NCBI RefSeq assembly: GCF_040396155.1
Contig: NZ_JBEBOY010000014.1
Location: 13,026-77,025, forward strand
Direction of reading: 5' to 3'
From: Tissierella praeacuta_A
GTDB lineage: Bacteria; Bacillota; Clostridia; Tissierellales; Tissierellaceae
DNA: 64,000 nucleotides
The first letter of the stretch is position 1. Every line of letters starts with the position of its first letter. This document shows positions 44,522 through 53,300 of this stretch, piece after piece. The notes under the pieces were generated by a model, which was given only the letters and a program-made list of their open reading frames with translations, ran no database searches and was not told where the DNA came from. The translations under genes were made by a program, and so were the position numbers.

Positions 44522-45424
44522 ATGTTTATATGGGATTTTATCTTGGGCGATATAATGAACCAGATTGTTGATTGGATTTATGGACAACTTATAGGTTTTC
44601 TTGCAGATTTCTTTGCTCAGATGGGAAACATGGGAGTGGAACTCTTTGAGATGAGTTGGGTACAGTCAATTGTTTTGTTTTTCTCTTATCTTGCCTGGTC
44701 ATTATATGGAACTGGCCTTGTGGTATCATGCTTTGAAACAGGTATTGAATATCAAAATGGAAGGGGGAGTATTAAAGATGCAGGCTTAAATGCAATTAAA
44801 GGATTTATGGCAGTAAGTCTATTTACAATTGTACCAATAGAACTATATAAATTATCTGTTAACTTACAAGCAAGTTTAACTGCAGGAATTACAGGATATG
44901 GTACTGGAATTAGTGAACTAGCTTCAAATATTATTACAACATTAAATAATGCAGGAGATGTTACCAGTGTCGGTAGTTCAGGAATATTTGGTGGACTTTC
45001 TATAATAACAAGTCCATTTATGGCTCTGTTTATTATTATTTTAATGGGTTATGCAGTGATTAAAGTATTTTTTGCTAATCTTAAAAGAGGTGGGATTTTA
45101 CTAATACAAATAGCAGTTGGAAGCCTTTATATGTTTTCTGTTCCTCGTGGCTATATTGATGGATTTATTCAATGGTGTAAGCAAATAATTGGTCTTTGTC
45201 TTACGACTTTTTTACAAGCAACCATATTGACAGCTGGACTAATGGTAGTAAAAGATCATGCATTATTAGGGCTGGGCTTAATGCTATCAGCAGGAGAAGT
45301 ACCAAGGATTGCTGGGGCATTTGGACTTGATACATCTACAAAGGCTAATATAATGAGTGCAGTTTATACAGCACAGGCAGCAGTTAACACCACAAAGACT
45401 ATTGTACAAGCAGTACCAAAATAA
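44522..45424 (+). CDS. TrbL/VirB6-like conjugal transfer membrane protein
   Basis: It encodes 300 residues with about six membrane segments (IVLFFSYLAWSLYGTGLVV, MALFIIILMGYAVIKVFF, CLTTFLQATILTAGLMVV). The order next to VirB3- and VirB4-like genes supports a VirB6/TrbL channel role. The frame is open from 44444; AAAGGAGG fits the ATG at 44522. Confidence 0.82.
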   Translation: MFIWDFILGDIMNQIVDWIYGQLIGFLADFFAQMGNMGVELFEMSWVQSIVLFFSYLAWSLYGTGLVVSCFETGIEYQNGRGSIKDAGLNAIKGFMAVSLFTIVPIELYKLSVNLQASLTAGITGYGTGISELASNIITTLNNAGDVTSVGSSGIFGGLSIITSPFMALFIIILMGYAVIKVFFANLKRGGILLIQIAVGSLYMFSVPRGYIDGFIQWCKQIIGLCLTTFLQATILTAGLMVVKDHALLGLGLMLSAGEVPRIAGAFGLDTSTKANIMSAVYTAQAAVNTTKTIVQAVPK

Positions 45425-45444
45425 AAGTTTAAATGGAGGGTTAT

Positions 45445-45795
45445 ATGAAATTAATATTTATTGCATCTCCATATAAAGGAGATATAGAAAAGAATATAGA
45501 GTATGCGAAACAGGCTTGCCGATATGTGTTAAATGAAGCTAATGCCTTTTTTTGTCCTCATCTTCTCTATCCTCAGATTTTAGATGATAATAATCCAGAA
45601 GAAAGAAAATTAGGAATCAGTTTAGGAAAGGAAGTCTTGGCTAAATGCGATGAACTTTGGGCATTCGGCGATAATATTTCCAGTGGGATGTTCGAAGAAA
45701 TTGAATTTGCAAGAGAAAGAGGAATTCCTATAAAAAGAATTACACATCTTAATATGGAAACAAAAGAACAGACTCTCTTAAGGTTAGGAATGTAA
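45445..45795 (+). CDS. DUF4406/nucleoside deoxyribosyltransferase-like protein
   Basis: It encodes 116 residues: KLIFIASPYKGDIEKNIEYA at the N-terminus, CPHLLYPQIL and ELWAFGDNISSGMFEEIEFA. This is the pattern of the DUF4406 branch of the nucleoside 2-deoxyribosyltransferase fold. It is common ICE or phage cargo; whether it acts on nucleotides or NAD is unknown. TGGAGG favours the ATG at 45445 rather than 45433. Confidence 0.8.
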   Translation: MKLIFIASPYKGDIEKNIEYAKQACRYVLNEANAFFCPHLLYPQILDDNNPEERKLGISLGKEVLAKCDELWAFGDNISSGMFEEIEFARERGIPIKRITHLNMETKEQTLLRLGM

Positions 45796-45797
45796 AA

Positions 45798-46077
45798 ATG
45801 ATTACCTTGGGGAGTCTTTTTGATGGGATAGGAGGATTTCCTCTTGCCGCTGTTAATAATGGAATTATTCCTATATGGGTAAGTGAAATAGAGTCCTTTC
45901 CCTTTGGAATGTGAAAAGCTTCAGGGCTTTCCTGATGGATGGACTAATATTGAAAAATCTTCGGATAGTGGAAGGTATAAGGCTCTTGGTAATAGTGTAG
46001 CAATCCCTTGTGTAGATTTTATTATGCGAGGGATTGCTTATTTTTTAAGAAAGTTTAAAGAAGAAGGAGATGAGTAA
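45798..46077 (+). pseudogene. Internally deleted DNA cytosine-C5 methyltransferase remnant
   Basis: The first frame (45798-45914) carries motif I, GSLFDGIGGFPLAAVN, up to SEIESFP. It breaks near 45905 and resumes in another frame with motifs IX/X, CEKLQGFPDGWT and YKALGNSVAIPC, ending at 46077. The middle, including the catalytic PCQ loop and target-recognition region, is missing. It is a deletion derivative of the Dcm-type methyltransferase often present at this ICE position. Confidence 0.85.
45999..46046 (+). terminator. Terminator-like hairpin in the methyltransferase remnant
   Basis: AGCAATCCCT (45999-46008) pairs perfectly with AGGGATTGCT (46029-46038), then TATTTTTT. It is coding sequence of the old gene. 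Confidence 0.6.
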
Positions 46078-46080
46078 AGA

Positions 46081-46338
46081 ATGTATATGTATCCCGATAA
46101 TCTAAAAGCCAAGGCAACATTGTGGCTATGGGAATTAAAAGACATTGGAGTCATAGGAGTAGGACTTCTTATTTCTGTATTTGCTTTAGCACAACTAGGA
46201 TTTATGCCACCAATTGTAATAACAGCAGTCTATGCATTTTTAACTATACAATTTGAAGGCACAAGTATATTGAATTTTATTCGATATGCCTGTGCCTTTT
46301 TTCTTTTAAAACAGCAAATTTTTGAATGGAGGTTATAA
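46081..46338 (+). CDS. VirB3/PrgI-like conjugal transfer protein
   Basis: It encodes 85 residues with two adjacent hydrophobic helices (VIGVGLLISVFALAQLGF and PIVITAVYAFLTIQF), a typical PrgI/VirB3 layout. It lies upstream of VirB4-related genes, as in other Gram-positive T4SS. A terminator-like hairpin lies in its second half (46256-46302). Confidence 0.82.
   Translation: MYMYPDNLKAKATLWLWELKDIGVIGVGLLISVFALAQLGFMPPIVITAVYAFLTIQFEGTSILNFIRYACAFFLLKQQIFEWRL
46256..46302 (+). terminator. Intragenic terminator-like hairpin in the VirB3-like gene
   Basis: AAGGCACAAG (46256-46265) pairs with CCTGTGCCTT (46289-46298) at 9 of 10 positions, followed by a T-run. Confidence 0.6.
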
Positions 46339-46340
46339 GA

Positions 46341-46928
46341 TTGAGCAGAAAACAGAAACAAAAAGAAAGACAAAAACAGTCTACAAGAGAGTTGATTGGC
46401 ATTGATGGAATTACAGATTACAGCATAAAAACTCAATATGGCGAATTAGTATATTTTATTATTCATCCAACCAATATATCAGTGTTATCTGATGAAAATG
46501 TAAGTGCTAGGATATATGCACTTATGACAGTACTAAAAGGAATAGCTGAAATCGAAATGCTGTGTCTTAATTCAAAGGAAAACTTTGATGATAATAAGCA
46601 GTATTTAAAAAGAAGAATGGATATAGAACAAAATCCTGTTATAAGAAAACTGTTACAACAAGATAGTATAAATCTTGATAGAATGCAAATACAGATGGCA
46701 ACTGCCCGAGAGTTTCTAATTATTATTCGTCTTAAAGATGAAAAGGAATCAAATGTGTTTCCTTATCTTTCAAGGATAGAAAAGAGCTTAAAAGATCAAG
46801 GATTTGCAGCTAGAAGAGCAGATAATCAGGATATTAAAAGATTACTTGGAGTATATTATGAGCAGAATGTAACAACAGAGAAATATGAAGATTATGATGG
46901 AGAGAGGTGGGTAATTTTCAATGATTAA
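46341..46928 (+). CDS. VirB4-associated ICE protein
   Basis: It encodes 195 residues. A basic N-terminus (SRKQKQKERQKQSTRELIGI) is followed by an alpha/beta domain (YGELVYFIIHPTNISVLSDE, MATAREFLIIIRLKDEKESN). Clostridial ICEs often carry such an extra protein, resembling the N-terminal part of VirB4/TraC ATPases, between PrgI and VirB4. The frame is open from ATG 46326 within virB3; GGAGG and position favour the TTG at 46341. Confidence 0.75.
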   Translation: MSRKQKQKERQKQSTRELIGIDGITDYSIKTQYGELVYFIIHPTNISVLSDENVSARIYALMTVLKGIAEIEMLCLNSKENFDDNKQYLKRRMDIEQNPVIRKLLQQDSINLDRMQIQMATAREFLIIIRLKDEKESNVFPYLSRIEKSLKDQGFAARRADNQDIKRLLGVYYEQNVTTEKYEDYDGERWVIFND

Positions 46929-46985
46929 AGAAAGTAGAGATAGAAAATATGAGTTTATTTGATAAATGGTATATGGTACAATTGG

Positions 46986-46991
46986 TATAAT
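46986..46991 (+). promoter_or_regulatory. Candidate extended -10 promoter element
   Basis: TGGTATAAT forms an extended -10 (TATAAT at 46986-46991), about 70 bp before the Fic gene. No good -35 is seen. It suggests the Fic cargo may have its own promoter. Confidence 0.35.
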
Positions 46992-47058
46992 TAAAGGATT
47001 ATGAAAACTATACTATATCTATATAAAAATATCTAAAAATATCTAAAAAGGGAGTGAA

Positions 47059-47838
47059 ATGATGGAAGGCATTGAAAAATTGGATTTATATCAAAATACC
47101 ATTAATGAGTTAAGACCATTTGAAGGTGAAATGCTAAAGCAGATAAAAGACTTTTATCGTGTTGGATTAACATGGACATCAAATGCACTAGAGGGGAATT
47201 CTTTGACTGAAAGTGAAACAAAAGTTTTAATAGAAGATGGATTAACGGTTGGGGGAAGACCTTTAAGAGATATGTTTGAAGCCGTAGATCATGCAAAAGC
47301 ATATGACTATATGTTTACTTTGCTTGGGAATAAAGAAATCATAGAGAAAGACATCCTTTATCTGCATAAACTGTTTTATCAAAATATTGAGGAAAAGTTT
47401 GCAGGAAGATATCGTGACATTCCTGTATTTATCACAGGATCTAACTATCCGGTTACCAAAGTAGAAAATATCCAAAGTGAAATAGAGGATTTATGTAAAT
47501 GGGTAACAACAGAAAGAAAAAACTATCATCCAGTAGAATTTGCAGCACTACTTCATAAAAAATTTGTGTTTATTCATCCATTTAAAGATGGCAACGGTAG
47601 GGTCGCTAGGCTATTAATGAATACAGCATTGATACAGGATGGATATCTGCCAGCACTAATTCCTCCAATTTTACGAAGTGAGTATATTTCATTACTTGAA
47701 AAAGCACATGAAGATGATAGACCATTTATTAACTTTATAGCAGAGAGAGAATTGGAATCACAAAAGGATTTTTTACGACTTCTTCATATTCCATTGCCTA
47801 AGTTAGATCAAGATAATGATGGGATGAAGATGGGATAA
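47059..47838 (+). CDS. Fic family protein (AMPylase-type)
   Basis: It encodes 259 residues. The Fic motif HPFKDGNGRVARLL (near residue 173) is intact, with catalytic His and phosphate-binding GNGR. An N-terminal SNALEGNSLT segment matches the S/T-x-x-x-E-G/N inhibitory helix of class II Fic proteins, so the enzyme is probably self-inhibited. Substrates of such proteins are usually unknown. The start could also be the ATG at 47062. It is followed after 102 bp by an unknown ORF; the two interrupt the transfer genes as cargo. Confidence 0.9.
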   Translation: MMEGIEKLDLYQNTINELRPFEGEMLKQIKDFYRVGLTWTSNALEGNSLTESETKVLIEDGLTVGGRPLRDMFEAVDHAKAYDYMFTLLGNKEIIEKDILYLHKLFYQNIEEKFAGRYRDIPVFITGSNYPVTKVENIQSEIEDLCKWVTTERKNYHPVEFAALLHKKFVFIHPFKDGNGRVARLLMNTALIQDGYLPALIPPILRSEYISLLEKAHEDDRPFINFIAERELESQKDFLRLLHIPLPKLDQDNDGMKMG

Positions 47839-47940
47839 CGATAGGGTATCCTAGAAATAATGTTAACTAGAAAAAATATAGGATGTAGATAAATTGGAAT
47901 TTGTCTATGTGAAACTGGATAGGGGGATGGAGAAAAATAG

Positions 47941-48756
47941 ATGATTAAGCTTAATATGATTTACGATATTCGCACAACTGAATATGCACAACAGACATTG
48001 ACCAATCTTACAGGCGTACCAATCCCAGTGTGGGAACAATATCTTGGCCATGAGCACGAATATAAATATACGGACTATCTTGTGGCAGACGTGATTAACT
48101 CTCATGGATACCTTCCTCGTAGCTACAGAGATTTCGAATTTATCTACTTTCATGTGACGACAAGTGCTAATGGATGTGCATCTTTTTGGAAACATGGAAT
48201 ATTAGATCTAAAACAATCTTATTCATGCCATGATTCTGAGCTAAGAAAGTTCCTAGAAAAGCACGATATCCATATCGATTTGGATGAGCGAATACTGACA
48301 TATCGTGGAAAAAGATTTGATATTACTTTTGGAGCTTGTCCAAGGCAAGACACAGAGGCTTATAAATGTTGGTCCATAGGGAGAAAGTTTTATTATGATT
48401 ACACTATATGTGGGTTCTTATCGGTGTGGGAGAGAAGTCCTTATGGTGGACAAGTTCATCGTAGACCAGAAATTTTGATGGATATAGATAATCTTTTAGG
48501 ATTGAATTTATCTCACGAGTGGATGTCGATTCACGATTCTTATGAGATAGTGGCCAAAGTAAGTGGTGATAAGATCATCTATGACGGTGATGATGATCAA
48601 AGTGATAAGGATAAGGTATTGCATTATTTGACGAAGGCATATTTTACAGCCTTTCGTGAACCGACTGAAGAAGTGCTCCTAATTAAGAACAATGTACATA
48701 TACCGCCTTTGGATATTCTTGAAATAAGGTCAATGCTACATTGGAAAAATAATTGA
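47941..48756 (+). CDS. Unknown protein downstream of Fic, possible ADP-ribosyltransferase-like toxin
   Basis: It encodes 271 soluble residues. A segment EFIYFHVTTSANGCASFWKH near residues 68-87, followed by GILDLKQSYSC and ELRKFLEKHD, has the look of an ART/DarT-like fold beginning with a His-containing strand. That is a pattern-based guess, not a recognised match. The composition is richer in His, Tyr and Trp than the neighbours. It has its own RBS (GGATGGAG). Confidence 0.55.
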   Translation: MIKLNMIYDIRTTEYAQQTLTNLTGVPIPVWEQYLGHEHEYKYTDYLVADVINSHGYLPRSYRDFEFIYFHVTTSANGCASFWKHGILDLKQSYSCHDSELRKFLEKHDIHIDLDERILTYRGKRFDITFGACPRQDTEAYKCWSIGRKFYYDYTICGFLSVWERSPYGGQVHRRPEILMDIDNLLGLNLSHEWMSIHDSYEIVAKVSGDKIIYDGDDDQSDKDKVLHYLTKAYFTAFREPTEEVLLIKNNVHIPPLDILEIRSMLHWKNN

Positions 48757-48905
48757 TGTTTTATATATTGAAACCTAATACTTTTGCGGAATTAAAAATA
48801 AAGTATTAAATTCCAATTTAGTGATGAACTCATAAGTACAACTTGTATTTAGAATTATGTGTAGTTTCCTAACCATTAATGAGATGATTTTAGGAGGTGG
48901 GGAGA

Positions 48906-50435
48906 ATGGATATTAAAAGCAGAATATATATAGCAATTGATTTAAAATCATTTTACGCTTCCGTTGAGTGTATGGAACGAGAGATTGATCCGTTGACTAC
49001 AAATCTTGTTGTTGCAGATGCAAGTCGAACAGATAAAACCATTTGTCTTGCAGTTTCTCCTTCACTTAAAGCATATGGAATTTCTGGTAGGGCAAGATTA
49101 TTTGAGGTTGTTCAGAGGGTAAAGGAAGTAAATGCTTTAAGATTAAACAAAGCACCAGGGCGGGTTTTTACTGGTGCTTCTTTCAACGATACTGAATTAA
49201 AATCTTTCCCAAGTCTCTCACTGGACTATATTGCGGCCCCTCCTAGAATGGCCTATTATATAGAATATAGTACAAGGATTTATAATATTTACTTAAAATA
49301 TATTGCACCTGAAGATATACATGTATATTCCATAGATGAGGTATTTATGGATGTTACAAATTACCTAAATACCTACAATCTATCAGCTAGAGAGCTTACT
49401 ACTAAAATACTCTTGGAAATACTTAACACCACAGGAATTACAGCAACAGCTGGGATTGGCACAAATCTATACCTAGCTAAAATTGCTATGGATATTCAAG
49501 CAAAACGAATTCCGATAGATGAAAATGGTGTGCAAATAGCCGAACTAGATGAAATGAGTTACCGTAGATTATTGTGGGCACATCGACCTCTGACAGACTT
49601 TTGGCGTGTAGGTAAAGGATATGCTAAAAAATTAGAAAAGCAAGGGCTATTTACTATGGGGGATATTGCAAGATGTTCTATCGGTAAGCCTACTGATTAT
49701 TACAATGAAGATTTATTATATAAGATATTTGGTATTAATGCAGAACTGCTAATAGATCATGCATGGGGTTGGGAGCCATGTACTATAGCTGATATTAAAG
49801 AATATAAACCAAGTGCCAAAAGTATCGGCTCAGGGCAGGTGCTCCAATGTGGCTATACCTATGAAAAAGCAAAACTTATTGTATGGGAAATGGCTGATTT
49901 ACTTGTACTTGACCTAGTAGATAAAAGACTTGTAACTGATCAGATTGTTTTAACAGTAGGATATGATATTGAAAATTTAACAGATCCTGACATAAGAAAA
50001 TTATATAAAGGGGAGATAACCACTGATGGTTATGGACGTAAAGTACCAAAATCGGCACATGGTACTGTAAATCTTGATAGATATACATCTTCTACAAAGC
50101 TAATTATAGATGCTGTCATGGATTTATTTGAGCGAATAGTAGATAAAAATCTTTTAGTTAGAAGGGTCAATATGTCAGCAAATCGTGTAGTAGAAGAAGG
50201 AGTTGTTGAAAGGTCAGATGGGATTGAGCAACTTAATCTTTTTACTGATTGTAAGACTGCAGAGAGGGAAAAGAAGGAAGAAGAAGCAGAACTTCTACGA
50301 GAAAGAAAGGTGCAGGAAACCATATTAGAATTAAAGAAGAAATTTGGAAAGAATGTAGTTTTAAAAGGCTTAAATCTAGAGGAAGGAGCTACAACAGTAG
50401 ATAGAAACAAACAGATTGGAGGGCATAAGGCATGA
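48906..50435 (+). CDS. Y-family DNA polymerase (UmuC/DinB-like)
   Basis: This 509-residue translesion polymerase has IYIAIDLKSFYASVECMERE at the N-terminus, the catalytic SIDEVFMDV motif (near residue 142), ATAGIGTNLYLAKIAMD and a little-finger domain. It may help complete damaged or single-stranded transferred DNA, or act as an SOS-type factor. It forms a pair with the YolD-like gene (4-bp overlap), as in Bacillus elements. The frame is open from GTG at 48897; the ATG at 48906 fits the AGGAGG. Confidence 0.92.
   Translation: MDIKSRIYIAIDLKSFYASVECMEREIDPLTTNLVVADASRTDKTICLAVSPSLKAYGISGRARLFEVVQRVKEVNALRLNKAPGRVFTGASFNDTELKSFPSLSLDYIAAPPRMAYYIEYSTRIYNIYLKYIAPEDIHVYSIDEVFMDVTNYLNTYNLSARELTTKILLEILNTTGITATAGIGTNLYLAKIAMDIQAKRIPIDENGVQIAELDEMSYRRLLWAHRPLTDFWRVGKGYAKKLEKQGLFTMGDIARCSIGKPTDYYNEDLLYKIFGINAELLIDHAWGWEPCTIADIKEYKPSAKSIGSGQVLQCGYTYEKAKLIVWEMADLLVLDLVDKRLVTDQIVLTVGYDIENLTDPDIRKLYKGEITTDGYGRKVPKSAHGTVNLDRYTSSTKLIIDAVMDLFERIVDKNLLVRRVNMSANRVVEEGVVERSDGIEQLNLFTDCKTAEREKKEEEAELLRERKVQETILELKKKFGKNVVLKGLNLEEGATTVDRNKQIGGHKA
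49150..49183 (+). terminator. Intragenic hairpin in the Pol Y gene
   Basis: AAGCACCAG (49150-49158) pairs with CTGGTGCTT (49171-49179) and CTTTC follows. The T-run is poor, so it is a weaker candidate. Confidence 0.45.
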
Positions 50436-50884
50436 CAAAAGAATACGATGATATTATTAATTTACCACGACATGTATCTAAAAAACGAGATCCTATGCCA
50501 ATAATTGACCGAGCAGCACAATTTTCTCCTTTCGCTGCGCTAACTGGTCATGATACTGCAATCAAAGAAACTGCAAGAGTAACCGAAGATAGAATAGAAC
50601 TGGATATATATATGAAAGAAGTATTGAACAACAAATTGCAAATACTAATAGACCAACTTCATGAACATCCTTATATAGGAATAACCTATTTTCAGCCAGA
50701 TAAGAAGAAAGATGGTGGTAGCTATGTTACCGCTAATGGTATAGTTAAAAGGATAGATGAATATGAGTGTATTATTTTTATGACTAATGGTATCTCAATC
50801 CCTATTGATGAAATCATCGGGATTGAGGGGGAGATATTTGATACCATGATGCTCCATTCGTGTGATAAGTTAGTAATTAAATAG
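50432..50884 (+). CDS. YolD-like protein
   Basis: It encodes 150 residues with the YolD signature: NLPRHVSKKRDPMPIIDRAA, QFSPFAALTGHDTAI. YolD-like proteins are partners or regulators of Y-family polymerases such as YqjW/UvrX. The overlap ATGA with the polymerase gene supports joint function. It ends before an intrinsic terminator. Confidence 0.9.
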   Translation: MTKEYDDIINLPRHVSKKRDPMPIIDRAAQFSPFAALTGHDTAIKETARVTEDRIELDIYMKEVLNNKLQILIDQLHEHPYIGITYFQPDKKKDGGSYVTANGIVKRIDEYECIIFMTNGISIPIDEIIGIEGEIFDTMMLHSCDKLVIK

Positions 50885-50907
50885 GAACATAATTTATGTA
50901 TTGATTA

Positions 50908-50937
50908 AGTCTTGCACTAATGTGTAGGGCTTTTTTT
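50908..50937 (+). terminator. Terminator after the Pol Y/YolD pair
   Basis: AGTCTTGCAC (50908-50917) pairs fully with GTGTAGGGCT (50922-50931), with three G-U pairs, followed by a T-run. Confidence 0.8.
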
Positions 50938-50970
50938 AATGAAAAAATAAAATGGAGGTAAGATAATAAT

Positions 50971-52791
50971 ATGGCAAAAAAGACAATACCTATAGTAGAA
51001 GATGAAAAAATCAAAACCTTTATAGATATGATTGCACCGTCTATTATTAAATTTAACACTGATCATTTTATTTGTGGAAATACCTATAGATGTGTATGGG
51101 CACTTAGAGAATATCCTACAAGTACCAATGAACAGGCAATTCTTCGTCATCTTGGAGAAAAGGATGGTGTTACTCTTAGAATCTATACAAGGCAGGTAAC
51201 ACCAAATGAGGAAAAGAAAATCATTCATAATGCAGCCAATAAAAATAGGATGAATACTACAAATACAAATGATTTACAGCAGACTGTAACAGCAGAAAGT
51301 AATCTTCAGGATGTTGTTATACTTGTTTCAACTATGCATCGAAATCGAGAGCCACTATTTCATTGTGCAGTATATATTGAACTTATTGCCAATGATTATG
51401 AGGAATTAAAACTGCTACAGACTGATGTGCTAACAGAGCTAGTACGAAGTAAATTGAATGTAGATAGACTTATGCTTCGCCAGCAGCAAGGCTTCTTATG
51501 TGTTGGTCCAACAGGAAGAAATGTATTTGACACTCAATATGAAAGGGTACTTCCTGCATCTTCAGTAGCAAATCTTTATCCTTTTAATTATTCAGGAAAG
51601 ACTGATAGCAATGGATTTTATTTAGGTAGAGATAAGTTTGGTTCTAATATTATAGTAGATTTTGATAAAAGAGATGATGATAAAACCAATCCTTGTATTC
51701 TGATTTTAGGAAATTCTGGGCAAGGGAAAAGTTATTTATTAAAATTAATCCTATGTAATATTTTGGAATCAGGAAAGAATGTCATCTGTTTAGACCCGGA
51801 AGATGAGTATCGAGATCTTGCTGGAAACACAGGTGGATGCTTTGTAGACTTAATGAGTGGAGAATATATGATAAACCCACTAGAGCCAAAGACTTGGGAT
51901 GAAGGGGGAAGTCCAGAGGATAAAGATGCTCCCTTTGCATTTAGACAAGCCACTAAACTAAGTCAGCATATTAGCTTTTTAAAGGACTTTTTTCGTTCAT
52001 ATAAAGACTTTGAAGATAAGCATATTGATGTAATTGAAATTATGCTTGGAAAACTTTATACCAAATATAATATTAGCGATAGTACGGACTTTAGCAGATT
52101 AGAATCCATTGACTATCCTATCTTATCAGACTTTTATTTACTAATAGAGGAAGAATATAAAGGCTATGATAATGAAAAATATCAATTTTATACAAAAGAA
52201 TTATTGCAGGAAATACTACTTGGACTTCATTCCATGTGCCAAGGGGCAGAGAGTAAATTCTTTAATGGACATACCAATATAACATCTAATCGATTTATTG
52301 TATTTGGAGTTAAGGGTTTACTTCAAGCCAGTAGAAATGTTAAAAATGCATTACTATTTAATATATTATCCTTTATGTCAGATAAACTGCTGACAGAAGG
52401 AAATACTGCAGCAGGAATCGATGAGCTTTATTTATTCCTAACAAATCTTACTGCAATAGAATATATTCGTAATTTTATGAAGCGAGTGCGAAAGAAAGAA
52501 TCAGCGGTAATACTCAGCAGTCAAAACCTTGAAGACTTCAATATCGAAGGAATTAAGGAATTGACAAAGCCACTGTTTTCTATTCCAGCACACGCTTTTT
52601 TATTTAATGCAGGAAATATTGACAAGCAGTTTTATATGGATACCTTACAGCTTGAGGAATCAGAATATAATCTAATTAAATTTCCACAGAGGGGAGTGTG
52701 TTTATATAAATGTGGTAATGAACGTTACAATCTAGTAGTTCATGCTCCAGAATATAAAGAAAAGTTATTTGGAAAGGCAGGTGGTAGATAG
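50971..52791 (+). CDS. VirB4-like conjugation ATPase
   Basis: It encodes 606 residues. The P-loop ILGNSGQGKSYLLKLILC lies near residue 246, preceded by the N-terminal VirB4 region (FICGNTYRCVWALREYPT) and followed by the GIDELYLFLTN Walker-B-like motif. It powers the type IV secretion channel at the membrane. It has its own RBS (TGGAGG) after the YolD terminator, and its stop overlaps the next GTG by one base. Confidence 0.93.
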   Translation: MAKKTIPIVEDEKIKTFIDMIAPSIIKFNTDHFICGNTYRCVWALREYPTSTNEQAILRHLGEKDGVTLRIYTRQVTPNEEKKIIHNAANKNRMNTTNTNDLQQTVTAESNLQDVVILVSTMHRNREPLFHCAVYIELIANDYEELKLLQTDVLTELVRSKLNVDRLMLRQQQGFLCVGPTGRNVFDTQYERVLPASSVANLYPFNYSGKTDSNGFYLGRDKFGSNIIVDFDKRDDDKTNPCILILGNSGQGKSYLLKLILCNILESGKNVICLDPEDEYRDLAGNTGGCFVDLMSGEYMINPLEPKTWDEGGSPEDKDAPFAFRQATKLSQHISFLKDFFRSYKDFEDKHIDVIEIMLGKLYTKYNISDSTDFSRLESIDYPILSDFYLLIEEEYKGYDNEKYQFYTKELLQEILLGLHSMCQGAESKFFNGHTNITSNRFIVFGVKGLLQASRNVKNALLFNILSFMSDKLLTEGNTAAGIDELYLFLTNLTAIEYIRNFMKRVRKKESAVILSSQNLEDFNIEGIKELTKPLFSIPAHAFLFNAGNIDKQFYMDTLQLEESEYNLIKFPQRGVCLYKCGNERYNLVVHAPEYKEKLFGKAGGR

Positions 52792-53288
52792 TGATATTTG
52801 ATAAAATTGAATCTTTTAGAAATCAAAAGCAAGGCATTATAGACGATTTGAGAGTGTGCATTAGCTATACTCCAAACAGAGATAATGATCTTCTATGTTT
52901 TATGGAACAGTATTTAAAGGCAGATTCAAAGAATCGTCCAAGATTATTAGAAGAGATAAAACATTGTATTAATGGTACAGAATATGAAAATCCATTCCTA
53001 GCTTACAGTTATTATAATGAGAAGGACATTAAAGAACTAGATAATGTCCTAGATGAATTTATTGATAAACTAAAGAATTCTAGAAAAGCATCTAATGGCT
53101 TAGATAAAGAAATAGAAAATATTATTGCAGATACTATTTTTAAAATCAATGAACTTCATGATAAATGCTATGGAGAATTAATAGACTCTTGGAGAAATAA
53201 AAGACTTATAGAGTTTATTGTAACTTCAGCTAAATATGCAGGATATGAAAATGCCATAGATATTATAAATGAAAAAAAGCTATGGTAA
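52791..53288 (+). CDS. Hypothetical helical protein coupled to VirB4
   Basis: It encodes 165 charged, helical residues without a membrane segment (DNDLLCFMEQYLKADSKNRP, DNVLDEFIDKLKNSRK). The GTG start overlaps the virB4 stop, so it is translationally coupled. No family is recognised; it may be a VirB4 partner or the first cargo protein of the amidoligase group. Confidence 0.7.
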   Translation: MIFDKIESFRNQKQGIIDDLRVCISYTPNRDNDLLCFMEQYLKADSKNRPRLLEEIKHCINGTEYENPFLAYSYYNEKDIKELDNVLDEFIDKLKNSRKASNGLDKEIENIIADTIFKINELHDKCYGELIDSWRNKRLIEFIVTSAKYAGYENAIDIINEKKLW

Positions 53289-53300
53289 GGCGGTGAAGAT

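Noticed and set aside
48757..48905. LexA/DinR box before the Y-family polymerase
   Set aside because: A GAAC-like sequence occurs, but the second half-site and its 4-bp spacing are missing.
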